A DNA stretch of 64,000 bases, taken from the NCBI RefSeq assembly GCF_014649755.1, contig NZ_BMTQ01000005.1, positions 1 through 64,000 of the forward strand, given 5' to 3'. The position numbers and the translations under genes are program-made. The number at the start of each line of letters is the position of its first letter. Position 1 is the stretch's first letter. Positions 25,574-34,486 of this stretch are shown here, piece by piece. The stretch comes from Streptomyces litmocidini (lineage in GTDB: Bacteria; Actinomycetota; Actinomycetes; Streptomycetales; Streptomycetaceae). The notes under the pieces are model-generated. The model was not told the DNA's origin, did not search any database, and saw only the letters and a program-made list of their open reading frames with translations.

Positions 25574-26842
25574 GTGACGGACATCGTCGACGAGCTGAAG
25601 TGGCGCGGGCTGTTCGCCCAGTCCACCGATGAGGACGCACTGCGCAAGGCTCTCGCGGACGGTCCCGTCACGTTCTATTGCGGTTTCGACCCGACCGCGG
25701 CCAGTCTCCACGTCGGCCACCTGGTCCAGGTGCTCACCGTCCGCCGGCTCCAGCAGGCCGGTCACCGGCCGCTGGCGCTGGTCGGCGGGGCCACCGGGCA
25801 GATCGGCGACCCGCGACCGACGGCCGAGCGCACCCTGAACGACCCCGAGACGGTCGCGAACTGGGTGAACCGGCTGCGTTCGCAGATCGAGCCCTTCCTC
25901 TCCTTCGAGGGGGAGAACGCGGCGGTCATGGTGAACAACCTGGACTGGACCGCCGGGATGTCGGCGATCGAGTTCCTGCGGGACATCGGCAAGCACTTCC
26001 GGGTCAACAAGATGCTGACCAAGGACTCCGTCGCCCGCCGCCTGGAGTCCGAGCAGGGCATCAGCTACACCGAGTTCAGCTACCAGCTGCTCCAGGGCAT
26101 GGACTTCCTGGAGCTGTACCGCCGCTACGGCTGCACGCTCCAGCAGGGCGGCTCGGACCAGTGGGGCAACCTGGTGGCCGGCCTCGACCTGATCCACCGC
26201 CTGGAGCCGGGCGCCGAGGTGCACGCGCTCGCGACCCCGCTGATGGTGAAGGCGGACGGCACCAAGTTCGGCAAGACCGAGGGCGGGGCCGTCTGGCTGG
26301 ACCCGGAGATGACGACGCCGTACGCGTTCTACCAGTTCTGGCTGAACGTGGACGACCGGGACATCTCGACGTACATGCGGATCCTGTCCTTCAAGTCCCG
26401 CGAGGAGCTGGAGGAGCTGGAGGCGCAGACCGCCGAGCGGCCGCAGGCGCGTGCCGCGCAGCGGGCGCTGGCCGAGGAGCTCACCACCCTGGTGCACGGC
26501 GCCGAGCAGTGCGCGGCCGTCATCGGCGCCTCCAGGGCGCTGTTCGGGCAGGGCGACCTGGCCGAGCTGGACGAGCCGACGCTGGCCGCCGCGCTGTCCG
26601 AGCTGCCGCACGCGCGCGTGAGCACCCTCGGCCAGGTCGTGGACCTGTTCGCCGAGGTCGGCCTCGTGGCGAGCAAGTCGGCGGCGCGCCGCACGGTGAA
26701 GGAGGGCGGGGCCTACGTGAACAACGTGAAGGTGACCGCCGAGGACGCCGAGGTGTCGGCGGAGGAGCTGCTGCACGGCCGCTGGCTGGTGCTGCGGCGC
26801 GGCAAGAAGAACCTGGCGGCGATCGAGTTCGCGGCCGGCTAG
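25574..26842 (+). CDS. tyrS: Tyrosyl-tRNA synthetase
   Basis: A 422-residue class I synthetase charging tRNA-Tyr. The HIGH motif is HVGHL (about residue 46), the KMSKS motif is KFGKT, tyrosine-site residues lie in [12 protein letters not shown] and [10 protein letters not shown], and a C-terminal S4 RNA-binding domain is present ([20 protein letters not shown]). GTG start with GAGGAG 8 bp ahead. No T-box or other leader is evident in the 52-bp gap after pmbA, so read-through from tldD-pmbA is possible. Confidence 0.97.
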   Translation: MTDIVDELKWRGLFAQSTDEDALRKALADGPVTFYCGFDPTAASLHVGHLVQVLTVRRLQQAGHRPLALVGGATGQIGDPRPTAERTLNDPETVANWVNRLRSQIEPFLSFEGENAAVMVNNLDWTAGMSAIEFLRDIGKHFRVNKMLTKDSVARRLESEQGISYTEFSYQLLQGMDFLELYRRYGCTLQQGGSDQWGNLVAGLDLIHRLEPGAEVHALATPLMVKADGTKFGKTEGGAVWLDPEMTTPYAFYQFWLNVDDRDISTYMRILSFKSREELEELEAQTAERPQARAAQRALAEELTTLVHGAEQCAAVIGASRALFGQGDLAELDEPTLAAALSELPHARVSTLGQVVDLFAEVGLVASKSAARRTVKEGGAYVNNVKVTAEDAEVSAEELLHGRWLVLRRGKKNLAAIEFAAG

Positions 26843-26851
26843 CGGGACCGT

Positions 26852-26896
26852 GCGAGGGGCCCGGTACGCGCGTGGTGCGCGTACCGGGCCCCTCGC
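26852..26896. terminator. Bidirectional terminator
   Basis: Perfect 20-bp stem (26852-26871 and 26877-26896, containing GGGGCCCGGTACGCGC) with loop GTGGT, between convergent tyrS and the GlsB-like gene. Confidence 0.9.
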
Positions 26897-26900
26897 GTTC

Positions 26901-27179
26901 TCAGGCGCGCTGTCGCCTGTTGCCCCTGATCGAGGCCCACAGCATGTCGCCCACGCCGACGACGGCGACGGCGCCGATCAGCTGGAGCAGGTGCCGGGTC
27001 CAGTCGATGCCCTTGGTGTCATTGACTCCGATCCAGGTCGCGACCGCGTTTCCGAGCACGCTGCCGAGAATGCCGAACACGGTCGTCAGCCACAGCGGGA
27101 TCTGCTGCTTTCCCGGCAGGATCGCCTTCGCGATCAGACCGAGGACCAGTCCCACGATGATCGCCCACAACCAACCCAT
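26901..27179 (-). CDS. GlsB/YeaQ/YmgE family small membrane protein
   Basis: A 92-residue membrane protein of the transglycosylase-associated (GlsB/YeaQ/YmgE) family: GWLWAIIVGLVLGLIAKAILPG, then PLWLTTVFGILGSVLGNAVATW, and a third span near residues 65-82. Members are often stress-induced; no activity is established. An AGGAGG lies 5 bp before the ATG. Confidence 0.9.
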   Translation of the reverse strand: MGWLWAIIVGLVLGLIAKAILPGKQQIPLWLTTVFGILGSVLGNAVATWIGVNDTKGIDWTRHLLQLIGAVAVVGVGDMLWASIRGNRRQRA

Positions 27180-27348
27180 CGTCGCCTCCTAGTACGCATG
27201 TGGGGCCAGTCTCGGCGCATCGGCCATACAGCGCATGTCGGACAGCTCCATACGTGCCCCGGCCTCGTCGACGGCGGAGGGCGGGCGTACCGTGGAACCA
27301 GGTCCGGACCGGGGAGGGTCCGGCACGACCTGTGGGCGGTGAACGGCG

Positions 27349-27675
27349 ATGCTGAAGCATGGCGGGACCGAGGTCTTCCGGATCACGGGAGCCCGACAGG
27401 GGCTCGCCGACGACGTACGGGGGCGACAGCGGCGCTACGTCATCTCGATGACGGTGCGGACGCTCTCCGTGATCGCCGCGACGGTGCTGTGGAACGTCGA
27501 GCGGCACGTGGCCTTCGTGGCGCTCGGCCTGGGCCTTCTGCTGCCCTACATCGCCGTGGTGATCGCCAACGCGGGACGCGAGAGGGCTCCGTCCCTTCCC
27601 TCCACCTTCGTCCCCCCTCCGGTGCGTCCCGCGCTCGACCCTCCGAACCTCAAGAAAACCTCAGATCAATCATGA
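27349..27675 (+). CDS. DUF3099 family membrane protein
   Basis: A 108-residue actinobacterial protein: N-terminal soluble part with FRITGARQGLADDVRGRQRRYVISM, then two membrane spans (about residues 36-50 and 54-74), and a Pro-rich tail. This matches DUF3099, which has no known function. A hairpin at 27752-27787 follows it. Confidence 0.85.
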   Translation: MLKHGGTEVFRITGARQGLADDVRGRQRRYVISMTVRTLSVIAATVLWNVERHVAFVALGLGLLLPYIAVVIANAGRERAPSLPSTFVPPPVRPALDPPNLKKTSDQS

Positions 27676-27751
27676 CGATCCGGTGCACCGCACCCCAGGT
27701 GCCGTGACATACTGCCTACGCGCTCCGCATCCCCCGTCGGAGCGACGGACC

Positions 27752-27787
27752 GATGCCGGGCAGCTCCCCCCGTGGCTGCCCGGCATC
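27752..27787. terminator. Hairpin between DUF3099 and the next gene
   Basis: Perfect 13-bp stem GATGCCGGGCAGC / GCTGCCCGGCATC with a 10-nt loop. It could terminate the DUF3099 transcript; it is also only 22 bp from the next start codon, so an attenuating role is possible. Confidence 0.6.
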
Positions 27788-27809
27788 GCTGTTGCTGGAC
27801 AATGACCGG

Positions 27810-28046
27810 ATGATCAATGGTCCAGTGAGCGAAGACAAGCCGATCTGTTCCGCCAAGGGGTGCCGCGCCGACGCCGTCTGGGTCCTCGCGTGGAACAACC
27901 CCAAGCTGCACGCGCCCGAGCGCCGCAAGACCTGGCTCGCGTGCGAGGAGCACCGCGAGCACCTCTCCCAGTTCCTGGGGGTACGGGGCTTCCTGAAGGA
28001 CGTCGTGCCGCTGGGCGAGTGGGAGTCCGGCTCGCAGGAGTCCTAG
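27810..28046 (+). CDS. Conserved small protein with probable zinc site
   Basis: A 78-residue protein (ATG at 27810; a GTG at 27825 giving a 73-residue form is equally plausible because neither has a strong Shine-Dalgarno). The cysteine/histidine pattern ICSAKGCRADAVW, then TWLACEEHREHL, suggests a small zinc-binding fold. LAWNNPKLHAPERRKTW and the LGVRGFLKDVVPL end look conserved among Streptomyces. Function unknown. It converges on moaA across a 24-bp tandem repeat. Confidence 0.75.
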   Translation: MINGPVSEDKPICSAKGCRADAVWVLAWNNPKLHAPERRKTWLACEEHREHLSQFLGVRGFLKDVVPLGEWESGSQES

Positions 28047-28125
28047 ACGTCGGCCTCTCCGGAGACCTGGACGTCGGCCTCTCCGGAGACCTGGATGTCA
28101 GCCTCTCCGGAGATCCGGACGTCGG
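28046..28125. repeat. Tandem 24-bp repeats between convergent genes
   Basis: Three full units starting at 28046, 28070 and 28094 (GACGTCGGCCTCTCCGGAGA plus CCTG; the third diverged at four positions) and a partial fourth. Each holds the palindrome CTCCGGAG. The array fills the gap between the small zinc-site protein and moaA and may act as a terminator; it is probably variable in copy number. Confidence 0.88.
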
Positions 28126-28128
28126 ACG

Positions 28129-29118
28129 TCAGCCGCCGATCGCCGACATCGGGCGCTCGGGCTGGAGGAAGCTCGGGTCGTCGAGGCCCGAGCCCGCCTT
28201 CTTGCCCCACATGGCCTTCTTCCAGAGCTCCGCGACCGTCTCGTCCGGGGCGTCCGAGCGGAGCGCGGCCCGCAGGTCCGTCTCCTCGGTCGCGAAGAGG
28301 CAGGTGCGCACCTGGCCGTCGGCGGTGAGGCGGGTGCGGTCGCAGGCCCGGCAGAACGGGCGGGTGACCGAGGCGATGACGCCGACCGTGTGCGGTCCGC
28401 CGTCGACCACCCAGCGCTCGGCGGGGGCCGAGCCGCGCTCCTCGGAGCCTTCGGGCGTGAGGGTGAAGCGGGTGCGCAGCGACTCCAGGATGTCCCCGGC
28501 GGTGATCATGCCGTCGCGCTTCCAGCCGTGCTGGGCGTCCAGGGGCATCTGCTCGATGAAGCGGAGCTCGTACCCCTCCTGGATCGCCCAGGCCAGCAGG
28601 TCGGGGGCCTCGTCGGCGTTGAGCCCGGGCATCAGGACGGCGTTGACCTTGACCGGGGTGAGGCCGGCCTCGCGGGCGGCGGCCATGCCGTCGAGGACGT
28701 CCTGGTGGCGGTCGCGCCGGGTGAGGGTCTTGAAGACGTCGGGGCGCAGGGTGTCGAGGGAGACGTTGACCCGGTCGAGGCCGGCCGCCTGGAGGGCGGC
28801 GGCGGTGCGCTTGAGTCCGATGCCGTTGGTGGTGAGGGACATCCGGGGGCGGGGCTCCAGGGCGGCGCAGCGCTCGACGATCCCGACCAGACCGGGGCGG
28901 AGCAGCGGTTCGCCGCCGGTGAAGCGGACCTCGGTGACGCCGAGGTCGGTGACCGCGATGCGGATCAGCCGGACGATCTCGTCGTCGGTGAGGAGGTCCG
29001 GCTTGGCGAGCCACTGGAGGCCCTCTTCCGGCATGCAGTACGTGCACCGCAGGTTGCACCGGTCCGTGAGCGAGACGCGCAGGTCAGTGGCCACACGGCC
29101 GTAGGTGTCGATGAGCAC
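28129..29118 (-). CDS. moaA: GTP 3',8-cyclase MoaA (molybdenum cofactor synthesis)
   Basis: A 329-residue radical SAM enzyme that rearranges GTP in the first step of molybdopterin synthesis. The N-terminal Fe-S motif is DRCNLRCTYCMPEEGL (about residues 20-30); the second cluster is held by FCRACDRTRLTADGQVRTCLF near 260-285; and the protein ends in Gly-Gly, the activating tail. ATG with family-typical LIDTYGRVATDLRVSLTD start. No other Mo-cofactor gene adjoins it here. Confidence 0.96.
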   Translation of the reverse strand: MLIDTYGRVATDLRVSLTDRCNLRCTYCMPEEGLQWLAKPDLLTDDEIVRLIRIAVTDLGVTEVRFTGGEPLLRPGLVGIVERCAALEPRPRMSLTTNGIGLKRTAAALQAAGLDRVNVSLDTLRPDVFKTLTRRDRHQDVLDGMAAAREAGLTPVKVNAVLMPGLNADEAPDLLAWAIQEGYELRFIEQMPLDAQHGWKRDGMITAGDILESLRTRFTLTPEGSEERGSAPAERWVVDGGPHTVGVIASVTRPFCRACDRTRLTADGQVRTCLFATEETDLRAALRSDAPDETVAELWKKAMWGKKAGSGLDDPSFLQPERPMSAIGG

Positions 29119-29210
29119 TGTGGGCCCCCTCCCCGTATTCCGGATGCGTGTTCTTCGAGCCTACGCGAGCGCACGGACAACGAGCAGGGCAGATTGTCAC
29201 GAGGACCGGA

Positions 29211-29244
29211 GCGGCCGCGTCGTAGAACTCTACGACGCGGCCGC
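29211..29244 (-). terminator. Terminator of the symporter operon
   Basis: Perfect 16-bp stem GCGGCCGCGTCGTAGA / TCTACGACGCGGCCGC with a 2-nt loop, 26 bp downstream of the symporter stop codon. Confidence 0.82.
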
Positions 29245-29269
29245 CGGACGGTCGCGGAACGTATACGGT

Positions 29270-30895
29270 TCAGTGCGCTCCGACCCCGGTGAGGGACTTG
29301 ACCTCCAGTTCCGCGTACTTGCCCTTGTCCGGCTCCTCCTTGGAGAGGACCGAGCCGAGCCAGCCGAGCAGGAAGCCGAGCGGGATGGAGACGAGGCCGG
29401 GGTTCTCCAGCGGGAACCAGTAGAAGTCCACCGTCTTGAACATCGACGTGGGCTTGCCGGAGACGACCGGCGAGAAGACCACGAGGACGACGGCGGAGAT
29501 CAGGCCTCCGTAGATCGACCACAGGGCTCCCCGGGTGGTGAACCGCTTCCAGAAGAGCGAGTAGAGGATCGTCGGCAGGTTGGCCGAGGCGGCGACCGCG
29601 AAGGCGAGGGCGACCAGGCCGGCGACGTTGAGGTCGCGGGCGAGGGCGCCGAGCGCGATGGAGACGACGCCGATGAGGACGGTCGCCCACCGGGCGGCGC
29701 GCACCTCCTCCTGCTCGGTGGCCTTCCCGCGACGGATGACGTTGGCGTAGATGTCGTGCGCGAAGGACGAGGAGGAGGCCAGGGTCAGGCCGGCGACGAC
29801 GGCGAGGATGGTCGCGAAGGCGACGGCGGAGATGACGGCGAGGAGGATCGCGCCGCCGGTGGACCCGGCTCCGCCGCCGATCTCCAGGGCGGCGAGCGGG
29901 GCCGCCGTGTTGCCGGCCTTGTTGGAGGCGACGATGTCGCCGTTCTTGAGGAGGGCGGCGGCGCCGAAGCCGAGGACGATCGTCATCAGGTAGAAGGCGC
30001 CGATGATGCCGATGGCCCAGTTGACGGACTTGCGCGCGGCCTTGGCGGTCGGCACCGTGTAGAAGCGGATCAGGATGTGGGGCAGGCCGGCCGTGCCGAG
30101 GACGAGCGCGATGCCGAGCGAGAGGAAGTCCAGCTTGGAGGTGGCGGTGGCGCCGTACTTGAGGCCGGGCTCCAGGAAGGCGGCGCCCTTGCCGCTGTTG
30201 GTGGCGGCCGCGCCGAGCAGCTCCGAGACGTTGAAGTGGAACTTCAGGAGGATCAGGAAGGTGATCAGGAGGGTGCCCGCGATGAGCAGGACCGCCTTGA
30301 CCATCTGCACCCAGGTGGTGCCCTTCATGCCGCCGATCGTCACGTACACGATCATCAGGAGGCCGACCAGGGCGACGATCGCGACCTTGCCGCCGTCGCT
30401 GGTGATGCCGAGCAGGAGCGAGACGAGGACGCCCGCGCCCGCCATCTGGGCGAGCAGGTAGAAGATCGAGACGACGATGGTCGAGGTGCCGGCGGCGGTG
30501 CGGACGGGCCGCTGGCGCATCCGGTAGGCGAGGACGTCGCCCATGGTGAACCGGCCGGAGTTGCGCAGCGGTTCGGCGACCAGGAGCAGGGCGACGAGCC
30601 AGGCGACGAGGAAGCCGATCGAGTAGAGGAAGCCGTCGTAGCCGAAGAGGGCGATGGCTCCGGCGATGCCGAGGAAGGACGCGGCGGACATGTAGTCGCC
30701 GGAGATCGCGAGGCCGTTCTGGAAGCCGGTGAACTGGCGTCCGCCGGCGTAGAAGTCGGCGGCGCTGCGGGTCTGGCGGCCGGCCCAGACGGTGATGACG
30801 AGGGTGGCGACGACGAAGGCGCCGAACAGGGCGATGATCAGGGGTCGGTGCTCGGTGGTGGCGTTGCCCGCCGCGAGCAGGACGGGGGTGCTCAT
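29270..30895 (-). CDS. Sodium/solute symporter (SSS family, ActP/MctC-like cation-acetate symporter)
   Basis: A 541-residue integral membrane protein with about 13 spans. TRSAADFYAGGRQFTGFQNGLAISGDYMSAASFLGIAGAIALFGYDG is the ActP/MctC hallmark region (residues about 40-90), so acetate, pyruvate or related carboxylates are likely substrates. The gene overlaps the upstream DUF485 gene by 4 bp (ATGA), the conserved yjcH-actP arrangement. Confidence 0.94.
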   Translation of the reverse strand: MSTPVLLAAGNATTEHRPLIIALFGAFVVATLVITVWAGRQTRSAADFYAGGRQFTGFQNGLAISGDYMSAASFLGIAGAIALFGYDGFLYSIGFLVAWLVALLLVAEPLRNSGRFTMGDVLAYRMRQRPVRTAAGTSTIVVSIFYLLAQMAGAGVLVSLLLGITSDGGKVAIVALVGLLMIVYVTIGGMKGTTWVQMVKAVLLIAGTLLITFLILLKFHFNVSELLGAAATNSGKGAAFLEPGLKYGATATSKLDFLSLGIALVLGTAGLPHILIRFYTVPTAKAARKSVNWAIGIIGAFYLMTIVLGFGAAALLKNGDIVASNKAGNTAAPLAALEIGGGAGSTGGAILLAVISAVAFATILAVVAGLTLASSSSFAHDIYANVIRRGKATEQEEVRAARWATVLIGVVSIALGALARDLNVAGLVALAFAVAASANLPTILYSLFWKRFTTRGALWSIYGGLISAVVLVVFSPVVSGKPTSMFKTVDFYWFPLENPGLVSIPLGFLLGWLGSVLSKEEPDKGKYAELEVKSLTGVGAH

Positions 30896-31263
30896 GCGTC
30901 GGCCTCCATGCGGTGCTTGATGGCCTCGGCCTTGGGGTCGAGGCGGTTCGCCGCGTGCCGGGAGTAGAGCCAGGCGATGAGGAACGTGGTGGCGAACTGG
31001 CCGAGGCCGAGGACGAGCGCCACGTTGACGTTGCCGAACAGCTTGGTCCCCATGAAGTCGCCCGCGTAGTTGGAGAGCAGCACGTACAGCAGGTACCAGG
31101 CGATGAAGGCGAGGGTGAGGGGGAAGGCGAAGGAGCGGTGCGTCCGGCGCAGTTCGCCGAACTCCGCCCCCTCCTGCACCTCGACGAACTGCTCCGTCGT
31201 GGGCGAGGCGGGAGCGTGGGCGGTCTCCGTGCCGTTTCTGGGCGGCGGTGCTTCGGTAGCCAC
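30892..31263 (-). CDS. DUF485 domain membrane protein (YjcH-like)
   Basis: A 123-residue protein: a variable polar N-terminus, then two membrane spans (about 50-72 and 85-108) with the DUF485 pattern FGELRRTHRSFAFPLTLAFIAWYLLYVLLSNYAGDFMGTKLFGNVN (in part) and FLIAWLYSRHAANRLDP. It regularly accompanies acetate symporters and may be an accessory subunit. The GTG start has GAGGAG 5 bp ahead; a frame-extended start upstream has none. Confidence 0.9.
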   Translation of the reverse strand: MATEAPPPRNGTETAHAPASPTTEQFVEVQEGAEFGELRRTHRSFAFPLTLAFIAWYLLYVLLSNYAGDFMGTKLFGNVNVALVLGLGQFATTFLIAWLYSRHAANRLDPKAEAIKHRMEADA

Positions 31264-31329
31264 GGAATCTCCTCGTGACGCGGGGGCGGGCGGCGTGGTC
31301 AAGGGGGCCTCACCAGGGGTGCGGAAAGC

Positions 31330-31349
31330 GGGGCTCCGAGCGGAGCCCC
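31330..31349. repeat. Hairpin in the divergent gap
   Basis: GGGGCTCC-GAGC-GGAGCCCC, a perfect 8-bp stem, in the 273-bp gap between the DUF485 and subtilase genes. Role unknown. Confidence 0.4.
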
Positions 31350-31414
31350 TCCCCTGCCCAACGGCACGGAGCCGGAAGCGAAGCGGTTCACCCGCGGGAT
31401 TTTCTTGAGCAGAT

Positions 31415-31467
31415 CTTCATGAAGTCTTCTCAACTCATTGAAGGTTCCGGAAGATCAGCGATAGCTT
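31415..31467 (+). promoter_or_regulatory. Putative promoter/regulatory region of the subtilase gene
   Basis: A perfect palindrome CTTCATGAAG (31415-31424) is followed by TTGAAG (31438-31443) and TAGCTT (31462-31467), 18 bp apart, a plausible -35/-10 pair. The gene starts at 31537. The palindrome just upstream of -35 may bind a regulator; none is identified. Confidence 0.4.
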
Positions 31468-31536
31468 CACTCGTCATGCACCTGTCCACGCGCAAACCCG
31501 CGCGAGGACAGTACATACGGATGATGTGGAGAACCC

Positions 31537-33069
31537 ATGGCTCATCTGGGATCGAGGCGCGGCCGAGCTCTTGCTCTGCCGGTAGGTCTCGCACTCACCG
31601 CCTCGCTCGGCTTCCTCGCCCCCGGTGCCGCCTCCGCCGCGGAACTGAGCGACGTTCCGGCCGCCGCGGCCGCGAACGGCCCGAAGCTCTCGTACGTCGT
31701 CAACGTCGAGGGCGGTCGCTGGACCGGCGCCTCGGTGAAGAAGGCGATCGCCGCCGCGGGCGGCGAGGTGGTCGTCTCGTACGACCGGATAGGCGTCATC
31801 GTCGTCCACTCGCAGAACCCCGAGTTCGCGAGGACGATCCGTCAGGCGCCCGGTGTGGTGTCGGCCGGCGCGACCCGCACCGCCCCGCTCTCCGTCCAGT
31901 CCGACGACTCCGTCGACGAGGGCGCGCAGACCCTGTCCCCGGCCGAGGCCAAGGCCGCCGCGGCCGCCGCCACGGACGGCCAGGACCCGCTCGAGCCCCT
32001 GCAGTGGGACCTCCCGGCGATCAAGGCCGACAAGGCCCACGAGAAGACGCTCGGCAGCAGCAGGGTCACCGTCGGCATCATCGACACGGGCGTCGACGAC
32101 ACCCACCCGGACCTCGCGCCGAACTTCGACGCCGCCGCCTCCGCCAACTGCGTGTCCGGCAAGCCGGACACCACCCCCGGCTCGTGGCGCCCCAACAAGG
32201 GCGAGAGCGACCACGGCACGCACGTCGCGGGCACCATCGGCGCCGCCAAGAACGGCATCGGCATCACCGGTGTCGCGCCGGGCGTCAAGCTCGCCGGCAT
32301 CAAGGTGTCCACCCCGGACGGCTTCTTCTACACCGAGGCCGTGGTCTGCGGCTTCGTGTGGGCGGCCGAGCACGGCATCGACGTCACGAACAACAGCTAC
32401 TACACCGACCCGTGGATGTTCGCCTGCAAGAACGACGAGGACCAGAAGGCCCTCATCGAGGCGGTCACCCGTGCCACCCGCTACGCGGAGAAGAAGGGCA
32501 CGGTCAACGTCGCCGCGGCCGGCAACTCCAAGTTCGACCTGGCTGCCGACAAGATCACCGACACGAGCAGCCCGAACGACACCACGGCGGTCACCCGCGA
32601 CATCGACCCGAAGGAGTGCTTCGACTACCCGGCCATGCTGCCGGGCGTCGTGACGGTCTCCGCGACCGGCGCCAAGGACCTCAAGGCGTCCTACTCCAAC
32701 TACGGTCTCGGCGTGATCGACGTCGCCGCCCCGGGCGGTGACCGCACCGAGTACCAGACGCCGGACGCCCCGGCGGTCAACGGCCGCATCCTGTCGACCA
32801 CGGTCGACGGCGGCTACAACTACAAGGCCGGCACGTCGATGGCCTCGCCGCACGCGGCGGGCGTCCTGGCGCTCCTCAAGTCGACGCACCCCCACGCGAG
32901 CCCGGCGGCGCTGAAGGCGCTGCTGTACGCGCAGGCCGACGACCGCGCCTGCACCAACCCGTACGACATCGAGGGCGACGGCAAGATCGACGCCGTCTGC
33001 GAGGGCGGCGTGCACAAGAACGGCTTCTACGGAGCCGGTCTGATCGACGCGCTGGACGCCGTGAAGTAA
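31537..33069 (+). CDS. Secreted S8 family serine protease (subtilase)
   Basis: A 510-residue secreted subtilisin-like protease. A signal peptide (about 1-34, ending APGAASA) precedes an I9-type propeptide (SYVVNVEGGRWTG..., about 45-115). The catalytic triad is visible: Asp in GIIDTGVDDTHPD, His in DHGTHVAGT and Ser in AGTSMASPHAAGVLAL; the oxyanion Asn is in AAAGNS. Six or more cysteines in the mature enzyme fit an extracellular fold. It resembles the secreted subtilase near this locus in S. coelicolor (SCO1824, from memory). A 21-bp palindromic terminator follows. Confidence 0.94.
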   Translation: MAHLGSRRGRALALPVGLALTASLGFLAPGAASAAELSDVPAAAAANGPKLSYVVNVEGGRWTGASVKKAIAAAGGEVVVSYDRIGVIVVHSQNPEFARTIRQAPGVVSAGATRTAPLSVQSDDSVDEGAQTLSPAEAKAAAAAATDGQDPLEPLQWDLPAIKADKAHEKTLGSSRVTVGIIDTGVDDTHPDLAPNFDAAASANCVSGKPDTTPGSWRPNKGESDHGTHVAGTIGAAKNGIGITGVAPGVKLAGIKVSTPDGFFYTEAVVCGFVWAAEHGIDVTNNSYYTDPWMFACKNDEDQKALIEAVTRATRYAEKKGTVNVAAAGNSKFDLAADKITDTSSPNDTTAVTRDIDPKECFDYPAMLPGVVTVSATGAKDLKASYSNYGLGVIDVAAPGGDRTEYQTPDAPAVNGRILSTTVDGGYNYKAGTSMASPHAAGVLALLKSTHPHASPAALKALLYAQADDRACTNPYDIEGDGKIDAVCEGGVHKNGFYGAGLIDALDAVK

Positions 33070-33082
33070 GCGGTACCCCTGC

Positions 33083-33124
33083 GGGAGGGGCCCCGGTGCG
33101 GCGCGCCGCACCGGGGCCCCTCCC
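33083..33124 (+). terminator. Terminator after the subtilase gene
   Basis: 42-nt perfect palindrome (arms 33083-33103 and 33104-33124, each containing GGGGCCCCGGTGCGGCG or its complement). Confidence 0.88.
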
Positions 33125-33134
33125 TGTCCACGGG

Positions 33135-33151
33135 GTGGCACTGAGTGCCAC
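33135..33151. promoter_or_regulatory. Palindromic operator candidate of the CoA-transferase gene
   Basis: GTGGCAC-TGA-GTGCCAC, a perfect 7-bp inverted repeat with a 3-bp centre, ends 9 bp before the ATG of the CoA-transferase gene. Its placement over the start region fits a repressor site. No regulator gene adjoins, so the binding protein is unknown. Confidence 0.6.
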
Positions 33152-33160
33152 ACTGCGGTC

Positions 33161-34486
33161 ATGGACAACACGGTGCGCACCGGTACGGAGTCGTTGTGGT
33201 CGGCCCTGGGCGGCGATCCCGCCCTCGTCGACCGCGTGGAGTACGGCGGGGTCTCCGGGCTGCTGCCCGCGCGGCTTCCGGTGATGGACCTGGCGCGCGC
33301 GGCGGTCGCGGTCTGCTCGCTCGCCGCGGTGGAGCACGCCGGACTCCCGGGTCCGGTACGGGTCGACGACGGGGCCGTGGCCACCGCCTTCGTGAGCGAG
33401 CGTCACCTGCGGGTCGACGGGCGGACGCCGGTGAACTTCGCGCCGCTGTCGCGGTTCTGGCGGGCGGCCGACGGCTGGGTCCGTACGCACGCCAACTATC
33501 CCCACCACGAGGCGGCCCTGCTGGCGGCCCTGGGCGTGCCGGACTCCGCCTCCGGCCCCGGCTCCGGCTCCGTGGAGGCCGTCGCGGCGGCGATCGGCGG
33601 GCGGAGGGCCGTCGAGGTCGAGACGGCGGTGTACGCGGCCGGGGGCCTGGCCGTCGCCCTGCGCACGCCCGGGGAGTGGGCGGCGAGCGAGCAGGGCCGG
33701 GAGGTGGCGGCACGGCCGCTGCTGACCCGCGAGCGGCTCGACGAGGCCGCGCCGCGGGCCGGGAACGGGCGTCCGCCGCGGGTCCTCGACCTCACCCGGG
33801 TGATCGCCGGACCCGTCGCGACCCGGACGCTGGCGCTGCTCGGCGCGGACGTGCTGCGCATCGACCCGCCGGGCAACCCCGAACTGCCGGACCAGCACGC
33901 GGACGCGGACGTCGGCAAGCGGACGGCCGCGCTGGACCTGGACCGGCCGTCGGACCGGCGCACGTTCGACGAACTCCTCGACTCCGCCGACGTGCTGGTC
34001 ACCGGTTACCGGCCCGGTGCGCTCGACCGGTTCGACCTGGAGCGGCCGGGCCTGGTGACCGCCCGCCTCTCCGCCTGGGGCGACTACGGGCCCTGGGGCG
34101 GGCGGCGCGGCTTCGACTCCCTGGTGCAGGTGGCGACGGGGATCGCCGCCGTGGAGGGGTCGGCGGAGGAGCCGGGCGCGCTGCCGGCACAGGCCCTGGA
34201 CCACGGGACGGGGTACCTGCTCGCGGCGGCGGTGCTGCGGTCGCTGACCGAACAGCGGACGGAGGGCGGGAGCCGGCTCGTCCGCCTGGCCCTCGCGCAG
34301 ACGGGGCACTGGCTGACGGATTCGCTGCCGCGGTACTCGCCGGAGCGGTACCTCGCGGAGTCGGAGGGGCCGCTGGGCCGCCTCCGGCACTCGCTGTCCC
34401 CGGTCTCGTACGAGGGCGGGCCCGCGAACTGGTCCCGGCCGCCGGGGCTCGCGGGGGCGGACGCGGCGGAGTGGGACGGGGGGTGA
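33161..34486 (+). CDS. Family III CoA-transferase (CaiB/BaiF type)
   Basis: A 441-residue CaiB/BaiF-like acyl-CoA transferase, which moves CoA between carboxylic acids. The conserved core lies in the C-terminal two-thirds: RVLDLTRVIAGPVATRTLALLGADVLRIDPP (about 206-237), KRTAALDLDRPSDRR, and the LDHGTGYLLAAAVLRSL region. The N-terminal 200 residues form an unusual leading domain (a partial second copy: PVNFAPLSRFWRAADGWVRTHANYPHHEAALL). Substrate unknown. No neighbouring catabolic genes on the same strand; a strong palindrome overlaps its start region. Confidence 0.86.
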   Translation: MDNTVRTGTESLWSALGGDPALVDRVEYGGVSGLLPARLPVMDLARAAVAVCSLAAVEHAGLPGPVRVDDGAVATAFVSERHLRVDGRTPVNFAPLSRFWRAADGWVRTHANYPHHEAALLAALGVPDSASGPGSGSVEAVAAAIGGRRAVEVETAVYAAGGLAVALRTPGEWAASEQGREVAARPLLTRERLDEAAPRAGNGRPPRVLDLTRVIAGPVATRTLALLGADVLRIDPPGNPELPDQHADADVGKRTAALDLDRPSDRRTFDELLDSADVLVTGYRPGALDRFDLERPGLVTARLSAWGDYGPWGGRRGFDSLVQVATGIAAVEGSAEEPGALPAQALDHGTGYLLAAAVLRSLTEQRTEGGSRLVRLALAQTGHWLTDSLPRYSPERYLAESEGPLGRLRHSLSPVSYEGGPANWSRPPGLAGADAAEWDGG

